A DNA stretch of 64,000 nt from Symbiodinium natans (lineage: Eukaryota > Sar > Dinophyceae > Suessiales > Symbiodiniaceae). A program made the translations under genes and the position numbers. Below, piece by piece: positions 43,434-54,423 of the stretch (within the stretch, counting starts at the first letter, position 1; every line of letters begins with the position of its first letter). Location of the stretch: contig CAJNDS010002293.1 of the NCBI GenBank assembly GCA_905221605.1, forward strand, positions 17,501 to 81,500, written 5' to 3'. The notes under the pieces are model-generated. The model saw nothing but the letters and a program-made list of their open reading frames with translations. It was not told where the DNA came from and ran no database searches.

Positions 43434-43603
43434 TAGGGTTTAGAGTTTAGAGTTTAGGGTTTAGGGTTTAGGGTTTAGGGTTTAGGGTTTAGGGTTTAGG
43501 GTTTAGGGTTTAGGGTTTAGGGTTTAGGGTCTAGGGTCTAGGGTCTAGGGTTTAGGGTTTAGGGTTTGGGGTTTGGGGTTTAGGGTTTTAGGGTTTAGGG
43601 TCC
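43434..43603 (+). repeat. Interstitial TTTAGGG array
   Basis: About twenty-three units, with TCTAGGG and TTTGGGG variants toward the right. Confidence 0.95.
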
Positions 43604-43773
43604 ACAGGCTTCAGATCTTAGGATTGCACCAGGGCTTGGGCTTAGAGTCTACGGCCCTGGGACCCAAATTCTTAAAACACTGCTGGGATATACTTCTTGT
43701 GGGCAGCAGGCTCTCGAACGAGGATTCGATTCCCAAAACAAAAAACTTCCCAGCCGCTTCTCCTCCCCACCCT

Positions 43774-43865
43774 CTAAACCCTAAACCCTAAACCCTAAAC
43801 CCTAAACCCTAAACCCTAAACCCTAAACCCTAAACCCTAAACCCTAAACCCTAAACCCTAAACCG

Positions 43866-43906
<41 letters not shown>
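43774..43906 (-). repeat. CCCTAAA array joined to a poly-C tract
   Basis: About twelve perfect units (43774-43862) end in AAACCG and then 40 or more C residues. The direct join of the two repeat types also occurs near base 60. Confidence 0.95.
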
Positions 43907-43907
<1 letters not shown>

Positions 43908-44403
43908 AGCCCTCAACCCTGCCCATAGAGACCCTAGGCCTACCTACACCCCAAGCCCCCAACCCGAAACCTTGAATCAATAGGTCCACGATATGAACCC
44001 TCAACCCTACACCCAAAAGCCTAAATCCTAACTCGAACCCTAACTACATAGAGTACAGAGTACGTCGCGCAGGGGGTATGATCCCAACTTTTGGGATGTT
44101 ATAGTCCGATAGGGTCAAGCCCTACGGCACACGAAAACCCTAAACCCTCAACATTCAGGGTTTTGGGTTCTGGGGTTTAGGGTTTAGGGTTCTAGGGCTT
44201 ACGTTAAACCAAGGAACCACGATCGCGTCAAAGGAAGAGCCTCCTCGTCGAAGACCATGACCGTGCCCTTGCCTTAAAAATAAGGCTTTTGTGTTCAGGG
44301 TTTGGTTGGAGTTTAGGGTTTAGGGTTAGGGAAAGGAGGCTTTTGGGGGTCGGGGTTTGGTTGGAGTTGAGGGTGCAGGGGTTAGGGCGTAGTTAGGGTA
44401 TTC

Positions 44404-44528
44404 AGGGGTTTAGGGTTTAGGTTTAGGGTCCTAAACCCTAAACCCTAAACCCTAAACCCTAAACCCTAAACCCTAAACCCTAAACCCTAAAACCTAAGCC
44501 CTAAACCCTAAACCCTAAACCCTAAACC
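44404..44528. repeat. Head-to-head telomeric array
   Basis: Three TTTAGGG-type units (44404-44428) meet about fourteen CCCTAAA units (44430-44528) through a TCC junction. Confidence 0.9.
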
Positions 44529-45284
44529 TTGGAGTTTAGGACTAATTATATCTGTGCATGCCAGGGACTTCAAGGCATCTTGAAAGGATTTTTCGGATTT
44601 GGACAGCATGGGCTATTGGGGTGAAGAGCTTGCAGTTTGGGGTTTAGGGTTTAGGATTTGAGGTGTTTGTTTTACAAGCTTTTTGCAGGCTGTTTATAGG
44701 ATCTTCAAGAGCTTTTGTGTAGCTTCTTTCGGTTGTTTAGAAGGTTTCTATGAGTTTTTGTGGAGCTTGTGGGGCTTCGGGGGTCCCAGCTCAAAACCGT
44801 CAAGGCGCTGCCAGTGCTGCGCATCGCAAGGTAGAAGGACGACTCGTCCCAGTTCTTTCCCACTTCCTGCGAAGAGACGGGGATTGGGGTTCAGGGTTTA
44901 GGGCTTCAGGGCTTCAAGTATCTGATTAGGGTTTAGTGTTTCAAAGTTTAGGGTTTAGGATTGAGGGTTGCCTAAGTAGGGTTTAGGGTTCAGGGTTTAG
45001 GGATTGAGGGTTTAAAGCTTAGATTTACTTATTAAAGTTTAGGATTTAGCACTGAGGGCTTGAACTGACAAGCGCCCTAAAGCATAGACCTTAAGCCTAC
45101 ACTACCCCAGCAAAGACCGTTCAAAAGTTGGGAGCAACCTCTATCGGAAAGCTTTCATAACTGACTTAAGCTGGGGAGGCCCAGGGCACCAAACAACGAC
45201 GTGCCTAAACCCCAACAGTCTGCATGCAGGTGAGGAAGTTGAACTTTTCGCGGAGGAATGCTCTGCGTGAAACTGAGTTGAATA

Positions 45285-47427
45285 CTAGGCATCGGCATTG
45301 CTGTGCGACCTTATGAATTCATAAAATGTCTTCACATCGTGCTCTTCAAAGCGGTAACCCGAACGCTCAAGGTAGGCTACCTCAGCAGTCTGTGATGCGC
45401 CCAGGCCGCTGTTTTCGCGGGCCCTTCGGACGGAAGCTTCATTTGACAGCTCGCACCAAGGGAGCTTTCCACATCCGACTTTGTCTTCAAAATAGAAAAC
45501 ATGCAACCTTTGGGAATGCCTTTTGGCCTCTTCCACTTCACGCAACCATTGGTGGAACCAAAAACAACCCCACGGAGCGAGGCCATTGCTCTCCTCGCAC
45601 CTCTGTTCAGCCTTGATTTTTGCCTCGTCCTTATCTTTCTTCCATTGCTCATCCGATTGTTGCGCGCGTTCGAGAAAGACTTGGCCCATAGCACGTGCAT
45701 CTGCTTCCTTGAACATCAGCTCATCTGCAGTCAATTGGCCAGGATCTTCCACGATGCTCAAGTAAGCAGCCGCTGGCAATCGGCCGTAGATGGCCTTGCA
45801 CCAGCAGGTGCCCGGCTGCTCCGGGTTCTCTTGGTGCCTCCCCAAACCCGACGCTTCATCGGTCAGAAACACACACGCCAAGCTGGGGGCACCGCGACGT
45901 TGTTGAGACATCCGCACCACGTCGTCCCATTCCTCAGAGGCTCTGGAAGTTGGTATCCCTCAGGAAGTGGGATGGAAACCCCATGGAAATCCATAGAACA
46001 ATGATAAACCAGTTCAATTCTGATATGGTTGAGCAATCATAAGGTTTATGGCATTGGAACAGGGGAATGAAAAGGCGCATTCACCATGGTTAGTATCTCA
46101 ACATTAACCCGTGTTCTTGAGGTTGTCTATAACCTTCTATAACCAAAACTAGGATGATGCATGAGAACAATCACGACCCAACATGAGTGTTTTTTTTTGG
46201 GGACGGGGTGGTTTTCAGGTTGGATTGGGGTTTTGAGCCTGGAGTTCCTCCCTCCCGAGGCACGCTGAATGTACAACCATCTTGATGATGTTCCGTTTAG
46301 TATTAGGAGAAGCCTCGGTAACAGTCCTACCCCGACGCGTTTCTCTGTAGTTACCAACAGACCTAGTACTGAATCCCCAAACCCTCACCATCACCAACAC
46401 AAAGCCCAGTTTCATCTGCATATTTCCCAGGAAAACTCACAATGCAGTCCTGAGAATCCAGGTTCACTCGGCCCGGAAATGCAACGCGCTTGCCATTTGT
46501 TCGAGCTAAGTAGCCCAGCTCGTGAATGACCTGAAGTTGGTCAACCATCTCGTTTCCACCAAAAAAACCACCTTTCACGAACATGCAAGCGAAAACAATG
46601 AGGTTGTCGAGTGTAAAACCCAACGATGGGCTGAGAATCGTCTCTGCCCGGGAAGGAACGTAAAGGCCATCGATTATGGTCAGAACACCACCCAGTCGCA
46701 GCAGCCGCAAAGTTCTGGCCACATGTCGGTTGAAGTCTTTGTCTTTCGATTTCTTCTTTTGGAACATCTTCTGCTTCACATGCGCCTCATAAAAGAGAGT
46801 TGTCGCTACCACGGTGATGTACAGAACCCAGCCGATCCAAAAAAGAATCTCCAAGAGCAGGCTCCCCAGCAGCGCGAGCACAAAGAAGATAACAGCACAG
46901 ATTCCCAGGATGCACCGATCAAATGCAAAAAGCTGTGTGAGTGTGACTAACAGCAGAGCTAAGCGGGTCGCCATGCGATAAAACTGGAGTGAGCTCTCCA
47001 TGTCGGACGATGGCACCGAGTCAGTTGCCATAATCAACTCCACGGCAGCAGAAATAATCGCCACCATGAAGCATCCCAGAAAAGTGATCACCATCAGGTG
47101 TTCGACGTCACGAAGGGAGGCAAACACACCCAAACTCAGAGAACTAATCACAGGCCGAAGGATCCCATCAAACAGTCGTAATCCAAGCGGCCAACGATCA
47201 TCGTAAAACATCTCCACATTTCCACTGGGATGTATGATCTTCCCAACATTCCAGGCAAGACGAAAAATGGTCCATGCGACCAAAAGAACGAACAGAAATG
47301 CAAACATTTGACACTTTCCAAGACTCGCTCTCCTTTGGAGAGACGCTGCTTCTCCGGTGCCATGTTCTGTTCCAAGGCTGTCAAAGTGGCGGGCACCAAA
47401 GGTTTCTGGGGCCACGCGACCAGCCAT
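45285..47427 (-). CDS. Polytopic membrane protein with conserved-looking cytoplasmic tail (two exons)
   Basis: The start is the first ATG of the frame (47427-47425). Exon 1 runs to 46414. After a 40-residue polar start come about five hydrophobic segments (FAFLFVLLVAWTIFRLAW, VITFLGCFMVAIISAAVEL, MATRLALLLVTLTQLFAF, LGICAVIFFVLALLGSLLLE, ILFWIGWVLYITVVATTLFY), then a basic linker (KQKMFQKKKSKDKD) and a region ending CIVSFPGKYAD. Exon 2 (45932-45285) continues EWDDVVRMSQQ, then GTCWCKAIYGRLP, IVEDPGQLTADELMFKEADA, APWGCFWFHQWLREVEEA, KVGCGKLPWCELSNEASV, GASQTAEVAYLERSGYRF, and stops after HSNADA. The frames join exactly with GAT|GA...AG|GAA borders, giving about 553 residues. I recall similar tails in dinoflagellate predicted proteins but know no named domain or function. 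A short CCCTAAA array lies 45 bp upstream of the ATG. Confidence 0.7.
45933..46413 (-). other. Probable GA-AG intron
   Basis: Exon 1 ends GCAGAT and the intron starts GAAACT. The intron ends CTCTGAG before GAATGG. The join keeps the frame and restores a continuous protein (KYAD then EWDD). GAT and GAA repeat at the two borders, so the exact cut is ambiguous by a base or two. A GTGAGT a little earlier (near 46430) is the alternative donor, but it would lose protein-like residues and change the frame. Confidence 0.55.
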
Positions 47428-47471
47428 GCTTTGACCACAGAGATCTACACGGGAGCAAGTCACCAAGCCAA

Positions 47472-47506
47472 GATGTAAACCCTAAACCCTAAACCCTAAA
47501 CCCTAA
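47472..47506 (-). repeat. Short CCCTAAA array next to a gene start
   Basis: Five units lie about 45 bp upstream of the ATG of the membrane protein gene at 45285-47427. ACCAAG occurs on both sides (near 47462 and 47515). Confidence 0.9.
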
Positions 47507-48794
47507 ACTTTGGGACCAAGGGGCCTAAACAAATAGAGGCAGGCATGCTGCAGGATTCCTCGAAATTCTGTTGCTAAAATCAGAAACCAGTTGAAATGTA
47601 TGCTGCTCTATGCATTTAGACTATCTGATGGGCATTACAATGCACTGTGAATCTATGGGTTTTCATGTCTGTGAATTAGCCACAAGAAGGTTGAAGGGAA
47701 GTAATCAACGCGCAACGGCTTGATTCCGCCTCCTCCACGGCCCACTGGTTGTTGCTGAAGCTACACACCCAGTATGACCTCAGGAGTGCCCACACTGTCA
47801 GCCAAAGACTGGCGACTGGCGATATTTAGGGGTTTAGGGTTTGGGGTTCGGGTTTAGGGTTAAGGGGATGTTTTTGCACTTGGGGGGGAGGGGGGGAGAG
47901 GTTGGGGTTGCAGGCTTTGGGGTCTTCAGTGTTTGGGGCTTCGGGCTTAGGACAAGGTGGTGTTGCGTGCTAGAATTCTGCAAGCTGAGGCCCTGACAGA
48001 TGCTGCCACATCGAGATGCTGTCGTCGCATCCCGACTGGGTCAGGAAAGACTCCTGAGCATGCTTGCCTGGGCGTGCATGGTAGGGTTGTCCCTGCCTGC
48101 TGCCTGCAAGACCCTAAACTCCCCAAGCACCCCGAACACCCCGAACCCGAACCTCGCAAAACCCTAGGCACTAAGCCCTAAGCCCTGAGCCCTAAGCCAT
48201 AAACCCGAAGCCCTAAGCCCTAAACCCAGTCTCCTTATGTAGAAGAGAACGAAACAACTTGGGGACGCAGATGCAAAAAGCCAACCCCTCAAAGCTCGCT
48301 TCGACCGAAAGCGAGCTGAAGGACAGGACCGCTTCCTATGTAAGGACTTTGGGGTTTAGGGTTTAGGGTTTAGGGTTTAGAAGAATATGATACATGGACC
48401 TTTAGGGCATTCGTGCCTACGTAGGTACTCGAGGGCCTTCACCAAGGGTTCCGATGGAGTAGGTTTAGGGACCAAGCATATATACAACATAGGTAAACGG
48501 ACCGAAGGGCGGCGGAACGCCTGCTTAACCCAAACCCCGTGCACAACGAGGATGCTCCAGGGCCGATCTGCGTTACGACAGAGCTTCGCAAGCATACGGT
48601 CAGTCATCAAGGGCTAGAATCAGGGATTTGTGGGGTCGTGTTAGGGCGTGTTGGGACTCACCGGGTCTACCACGGACTGTTGGGGATGTAGGGTGCAAAC
48701 CCAGAGAATGGCATGAGGTTCCTCATTCTACGACCCTCCCCAAGCCAAAGCCCAGATTGCTTTCAGTTCATGGGGGGTCATCTCAACCACACTA

Positions 48795-48938
48795 GTCACT
48801 ATAAAGCCTATAAAGCCTATAAAGCCTATAAAGCCTATAAAGCCTATAAAGCCTATAAAGCCTAGAAAGCCTGGAAAGCCTAGAAAGCCTAGAAAGCCTA
48901 GAAAGCCTAGAAAGCCTATAAAGCCTATAAACCTTGTA
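48795..48938 (+). repeat. AAGCCTATA nine-base satellite
   Basis: About fifteen units of AAGCCTATA. The middle units carry AAGCCTAGA and one AAGCCTGGA, and the edges revert to AAGCCTATA. It is unrelated in sequence to TTTAGGG but has the same 9-base period as CCCTCTAAA at 22290. Confidence 0.95.
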
Positions 48939-49000
48939 TTACGGAAACCCTGAACACAACAAGTTCTTTCATCAGGCAGAAAAAGAACGACCAGACGCTA

Positions 49001-49067
49001 AACCCTAAACCCTAAACCCTAAACCCTAAACCCTAAACCCTAAACCCTAAACCCTAAAGCCCTAAAC
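49001..49067 (-). repeat. Interstitial CCCTAAA array
   Basis: About nine units. CGACCAG flanks it on both sides (48986-48992 and 49068-49074), a weak duplication candidate. Confidence 0.93.
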
Positions 49068-49164
49068 CCGACCAGGTTCCAAAGCAACCTCCTTCTGGGT
49101 TGCCCGGCACACCGTACTCACAAAGTGGCTGAAGGGGGTCCTCGGGCAACTCTGGTCTTGAGCT

Positions 49165-49247
49165 AGGTTTAGGGTTTAGGGTTTAGGGTTTAGGGTTTAG
49201 GGTTTAGGGTTTAGGGTTTAGGGTTCAGGGTTCAGGGTTTAGGGTGT
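49165..49247 (+). repeat. Interstitial TTTAGGG array
   Basis: About eleven units, with TTCAGGG variants near the right. Confidence 0.95.
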
Positions 49248-50271
49248 GGGGTTTCCCCCCTCCCCTCCGCCCCTCAAAGTACTCCTACGCCCCGAACCCC
49301 AGGCTCTTTTGCCAGAAGACCCTAAACCCTAAACCCTAAACATCCCTAAGCCCTAAACCCTAACCCCTAAACCCGAAACCTCCAAGCCTCTGGTCGTCTG
49401 AGGGTCTTGCCGCTTAGGGCGCGGGTGTTAAAATGCCCTTCCTTCTCCCAATAACCAAGGAATAACAACATGTTCAGAAACCCTAAACCCTAAACCCGAA
49501 ACCTTAAGTTTGGTATTCCTACTGGTCAAGAAAAGACCCCACAACAAAAATTAAGTTCATGTACTGGCTACGTAGGTAAAGGCGTAAAACTGAGGGTCAG
49601 CAATTCGGGCCCTGGAAGCAGACCCATGAAGCTCTAAACTATATCTGTCGCGGCCCCGTGCCTAATTGGTTTAGGGTTTATAGGGTTTAGGGTTTAGGGT
49701 TTAGGGTTTAGGGTTTAGGGTTTAGGGTTTAGTTTAGGGTTTAGGGCTAGGATGCCCAGACCTTCTGGGGAAAGATAAGGACATCATGGGCGTGTATGGG
49801 ACTGTGCCTTGAAGGCGTCGGGAACACGCCGTTTGCGAAAGCATCGCAAACCCTTATGCTGCATCCCTCAACCCGTAATAAAGACTAAACCCTAAACCCC
49901 AAACCCTAAACCCTAAATCCTAAACCTGTCTAGACTGGCTAGGATAGACCGAGCTCTGGGCCCCCAGTAGTGAGAGACGAACCAGCGGACGTCTGTAGGA
50001 CCAGCCTGGGTCACATGCTCAGGCAAGGTGTGGGGTTTACAGTTTAGGGTTTAGGGTTTCGGTTAGGGTTTAGGGTTTAGCAACCTCAGAGCAGTAACTA
50101 CAACTGCTGTGGCCACAACCTGCATTACCCCGCCACAATTTCAGGGTGCTAGCGTCAAGGATATAGCAGGTCATGCAGGATGTGGTGCATCAGCCAACTT
50201 AGGACCCTAAACCCTAAACCCCCAACCCCAAGCCCTAAACTGTGGAGTTCCTGCCCCCGCTTGCCCCCCCT

Positions 50272-50366
50272 AAACCCTAAACCCTAAACCCTAAACCCTA
50301 AACCCTAAACCCTAAACCCTAAACCCTAAACCCTAAACCCTAAACCCTAAACCCTAAACCCTAAAC
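50272..50366 (-). repeat. Interstitial CCCTAAA array
   Basis: About thirteen perfect units. Confidence 0.95.
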
Positions 50367-50599
50367 CCCCTACCCACGCACCCTAAGCTCGCCACCAGCT
50401 CAGCGTAGGAGAGCTTGAACGGGCACGTGAGAGGCAAGATGATGTTGTGACAGACATAGTACCTCAGCGCGGAGGCCCACAACACCCTGGAGTGCATTAA
50501 ATTCACACACTCTGACACTCATTCTCTTCGCTCCTAAAATAGCATGTTAGCCCGTATTTGTAATCTCTTCGTAATAATTGACCTGGTAAGTTCTCTACA

Positions 50600-50830
50600 C
50601 TGTACTGTTACTTTTGCTATTGATACTGCGAGTACTATTACGATTACTAGTACTATTACTATTGCTATTACTATTGACATTACGATTACTATTACTCTTA
50701 CTACTACCAGTACTATTACGATTACATGCTGTACCGTTCTTTGTACGATACTTTACGATACTATCCGATACTATACTATACTATGCTATACTATACGTGG
50801 CTGTACTATACTATATACTACACACTATAC
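50600..50830 (+). repeat. TACTATTAC / TACTATAC microsatellite zone
   Basis: Imperfect TACTATTAC units grade into TACTATACTA units. Thr/Ile-, Leu- or Tyr-rich open frames across it are by-products of the repeat. Confidence 0.9.
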
Positions 50831-51395
50831 TATGACGGTCTCATGGGAACTGCATCCGAACAAACGAAATGCTTGCGGGACGGGCTGCATGGTGCGACCA
50901 GGGCCAGTGTACCCACCAAAGAAGTCGAAAAATTGCCACAGCTGACCTGCCCGGAAGCATCTCTTGGGTGAGCTTGGATCTTCTGCAAGGCTTTGAGCTC
51001 TCCGGTTGTAGGGTCAGTGTTACAATGTCTTTGCATGTTTAGTAGTATTCGCGATAAAGCGATATTAGTTCTGATATTCATATATTTTCGCAGTGAAGAA
51101 TTTAATCCGCGTGGGTTATCTGCCCTTTGCAACTAACGGAAAAACTCGGCAGGGTTAAGAAGCTCGAATGAAAGTGTACGCTCGCTCTGGTTCAGTTCAG
51201 TGGAGAAAGGTGCTGGTCAAATATGTCATTCATTCTTCTGGAGCATACAACCTAGCTAAACCATATAACCCTAAACCCTAAACCTATAGAGCTGATGCCC
51301 AGAGGAATTCACTGGCTGACCTATGATGTAGAATTTAGCCCCCCCTCCATCCATCTCCCAGTGTTCCAGACTGAGGTGTCCATCTAGATGGAAAA

Positions 51396-51508
51396 CTTAG
51401 TTGCTGAGTTCATAAGCCCCAAATAACCCCCAAAGAGTGTACCCTTTCAGTTCTATAGAGGATTGTAGTATCCCAAAAAGTGTAAAGTGTACTCATTCAG
51501 CTACTAAG
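51396..51508. mobile_element. Foldback MITE, family E copy 3
   Basis: CTTAGTTGCTGAGTTCATAA at the left, TCAGCTACTAAG at the right. The interior matches the copy at 15978 (TTTCAGTTCTATAGAGGATT, TGTAAAGTGTAC). Confidence 0.92.
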
Positions 51509-51545
51509 AAAAGACTCAACCCAGAACCCTACTTACTAATCCATC

Positions 51546-51658
51546 CATGTGGGGGTTTACGATATTCGTGGTACCAATCTGGGGTCCATATTATAAGGGG
51601 ATCCTGCTGTTTGGGGGTCTACATTAGGGGGTCCCTGACTATCGTAAAGGCCAATGTG
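51546..51658. mobile_element. Foldback MITE, family H copy 2
   Basis: Left CATGTGGGGGTTTACGATA and right TATCGTAAAGGCCAATGTG are inverted. The interior GGTACC and GGGGATCCTGCT resembles the copy at 6619. It begins about 37 bp after a family E element. Confidence 0.75.
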
Positions 51659-53126
51659 CTCAGCTTCTAAACATCCTGAGGCAACTACAAGCCTCCAGTG
51701 TGATAAGCTCATCTCACGCGGCTAATTTCGATAAGACCCCATACATATCCCACCAAGCCCGCAAGCCGTGCTGCTCTTCCTTTGCTGTAGGGAGAATTGT
51801 GTTGGATACTACAAGTTGCGGTGAGGGCACCCTAAACCCTAGACCCTAGACCCTAAACCGTAAGCACTTAAATCAGGTTACAAGGGACACCATCCTGCCC
51901 CCAGTCACAAGTATACGTAGGCGATAAGTCCCATGGTAACTGCCTCCCTTGAGATCAGATACATGCAGTACATGATATGATTGCGGGAACTCCAACTAGG
52001 TTGGACCTTGAAAGCCAACACTCCTGAATATGATCCTTTTAAGCAGGCCATAAGCTTTGAAACCCTAAGCCCAACCCTAAAAACCCTAAACCCTGAACCC
52101 TAGAAACTAGAAACCCTAATCCCTAAACCCTAAGCCCTAAACCCTAAACCCTAAACCCTAGGCCCTAAGCCCTAAGCCCTAGGCCCTAGGCCCTAGGCCC
52201 TAAGGCCCTAAGGCCCTAAGGCCCTAAGCCCTAAGCCCTAAGGCCCTAAGGCCCTAAGCCCTAAGCCCTAAGCCCTAAGCCCTAAACCCTAAGCCCTAAG
52301 CCCTAAGCCCTAAGCCCTAAGCCCTAAGCCCTAAACCCTATAAGCCCTAAACCCCAAACCCTACAAGCCCTAAACCCTAAGCCCTAAACCCTAAACCCTA
52401 GACCCTAAACCCTAAACCCTAAACCCTAAACCCTAACCTGCAAGCCCTCTGACATCCGGCCCCGCCTGCACAAATGGCCCGGCTGGGTCCGCGAGGGCAC
52501 CGCACCTCTACGTCATCCCGCGGACTAAAGGAGTGAGTGACTTAACGGCGGTTTAGGGTTTAGGGTTTAGGGTTTAGGGTTTAGCGTTTTGGGGTTTAGG
52601 GTTCAGAGTTTGTAGGGCTTGGGGTATCCTGGCAGTTTCGTTTGGGACTTGAGCCGTTCGGTGGCTGTTGTTTTCCTTAGTATTACTTCTGGGCATAAAA
52701 GTTTACGAGGTAACCAAAACATGGAACCACCGTTGCGGGCCTGGGTCGGCTGGGCTTGGTTTGCACGTACCCTAAACCCTAAACCCTAAATTTGAAACCC
52801 TAAACCCTAAAACCCTAAAACCCTGAAACCCTAAACCCTAAACCCTAAACCCTAAACACCGTGTAACGCTTTGGAGAGACTGCACGAAAGCATCATCGCC
52901 TAGAGTTGGACCATGTGATGTGAGCAATGACATGAGCCACCTAAAGCCCTACAAACCTTAAGGCCCTAAACCCGAAACCCGAAACCCGAAACCCGAAACC
53001 CTAAACCCTAAACCCTAAACCCTAAACCCTAAACCCCTGCAATCAAGTAGCCGGTTTCGGATTGTTTCTCAGCAGCTCCTGGACGAAGCTCTGGATGTCC
53101 TGTGCCCGAAGTACATGCATTTGGGT
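51659..53126. other. Non-coding region with CCCTAAG-rich block
   Basis: Unique sequence to about 52050, then a 370-base block of CCCTAAA, CCCTAAG, CCCTAGG and CCCTAAGG units (52065-52436). TTTAGGG follows at 52550-52600, then CCCTAAA at 52770-52857 and 52965-53037. No supported gene. Confidence 0.65.
52065..52436 (-). repeat. CCCTAAG/CCCTAAGG/CCCTAAA mixed array
   Basis: Units switch between 7-base CCCTAAG, 8-base CCCTAAGG and CCCTAAA with local runs of each, as if each variant spread by local duplication. Confidence 0.93.
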
Positions 53127-53223
53127 TTAGGGTTTAGGGTTTAGGGTTTAGGGTTTAGGGTTTAGGGTTTAGGGTTTAGGGTTTAGGGTTTAGGGTTTAG
53201 GGTTTAGGGTTTAGGGTTTAGGG
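53127..53223 (+). repeat. Interstitial TTTAGGG array
   Basis: About fourteen perfect units. A family J element begins 14 bases later. Confidence 0.96.
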
Positions 53224-53236
53224 AAATCCGCAATTC

Positions 53237-53335
53237 TTGGGATGTTCACCCTTATACTAACAGTCCTTAATTGGGATTGTAGTATCCCCATTATAATCCC
53301 CATGAAGGGCTGTTAGTATCAGGGGGAGCATCCCA
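53237..53335. mobile_element. Foldback MITE, family J
   Basis: GGGATGTTCACCCTTATACT plus AACAG at the left pairs with CTGTTAGTATCAGGGGGAGC plus ATCCC at the right. 99 bp. A left-end fragment (GCGATGTTCACCCTGATA) recurs near 56773. Confidence 0.85.
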
Positions 53336-54313
53336 CCGCATACTCCATATTTCAAGGCAAGAATCCACAGAAAAGTTGATTAGGATTCAGACCGGCCGGA
53401 GTAGGGAGTATGGGTTTGGGGCTTAAAGTCTTTCGGCTTTAGGGTTGTGAATACAGGGCTTCAGGGGTTTTAGGGTCTAGCACGTGCAATAAGCGCGAAG
53501 ACCAAACCTGAAAGCCTAAAGGGATCCTAAATGCCTAAAAGTGAAAACGCCCTAAGCCCTAAGCACTAAACCCTAACCTCCACCTCCCCCCCCCCCCCCC
53601 CCCCCCCCTCCCCCAACCAGCGTCCTTGCGGAGACCTCGGCCAGCAAGGCATGGGCAGGGAAGCAGGTAGAAGCATGAATCAGGACTTTAGCCCTTAACT
53701 TTAGGGCTCAGGGTTAAAGGGTTAAGGAGCTGAGGGTTGAGGAGTTTAAGGTTTAGGGTTTAGGGCCTAGGACTCGAGGAGTCAGAGCCTGCACCCCAAA
53801 AGCCTCGGAAGAGAATGTCCAGGACCCCGGCGAGTGCGCGACAGCTGCCTATGTCGGACGCCATGGGCGAGGATGCCTGCCAACTTGAGTTCCTAAAGCC
53901 CTACGGTTTCGGGTTTAGGGTTTAGGGTTTAGGGTTTAGGGTTCAGGGTTTTCGGAGCTCACATGGTCTTATAGACCCGTATGAACCCTAAGCCTGAGCC
54001 CTATTGACCCTGCAAACTCCTATAAACCCCCATAAGCCCCCCACTTGAATCACTAAAACCCCACGGTTGAGGGTTTAGGGTTTAGGGTTTAGGGTTTAGG
54101 GTCAAACCCTAAACCCTCTAAGACCTCAGCCTGAAAGCTTCTAGACCCTCAGCTCTCAACCCCAAACCCGGCACCTCCACCACCCTTCCGGTGTGTCTTC
54201 TTTAGGGCTTAGGGTCAAGGGTTTAGGGTTTAGGGTTTTAGGGTTTTGGACCCAAACGAGTGAGAGACCATGGGAGCTCCAAAGTCTACAGGCTAAAGGC
54301 CCAAAGCCAAAAA
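53336..54313. other. Non-coding region
   Basis: Unique sequence, poly-C at 53587-53608, TTTAGGG near 53745-53775 and 53910-53950, and a head-to-head block at 54066-54117 (TTTAGGG, then TCA, then CCCTAAA). No gene seen. Confidence 0.6.
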
Positions 54314-54423
54314 CCCAGAGACTCCAAAACCCCTTAGTTAAGGAATATGAATTAAACCATATTGGGGTTCCTACTATGTTTTAAGGGACGTTCCTTAATT
54401 AAGGGGGTTTTGGAGTCTCTGGG
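54314..54423. mobile_element. Foldback MITE, family F copy 1
   Basis: CCCAGAGACTCCAAAACCCC at the left and GGGGGTTTTGGAGTCTCTGG at the right are inverted, followed inward by TTAGTTAAGGAATAT and TTCCTTAATTAA. 110 bp. Confidence 0.92.

Larger units (their letters stand above)
42003..45284. other. Non-coding region with many telomeric arrays
   Basis: Arrays at 42138-42252, 42392-42470, 42651-42723, 43250-43350 (all CCCTAAA), 42800-42950 (TTTAGGG/TTTGGGG), 43439-43603 (TTTAGGG) and 43774-43862 (CCCTAAA) running into 42 C residues. 44404-44528 is a head-to-head block. Degenerate TTTAGGG lies near 44880-45050. No gene is supported. Confidence 0.65.
47507..51395. other. Non-coding region
   Basis: 47507-47825 is unique with no supported gene. 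Short telomeric blocks lie near 47826-47870, 48170-48230 and 48350-48380. A 9-base satellite at 48803-48935, arrays at 49001-49067, 49168-49245, 49670-49745 and 50272-50366, and a microsatellite zone at 50600-50830 are listed or noted separately. 50830-51290 is unique without a recognisable frame. Confidence 0.6.

Noticed and set aside
50544-50971. Thr/Ile-, Leu- and Tyr-rich open frames
   Set aside because: They are produced by the TACTATTAC/TACTATAC microsatellite in three frames.
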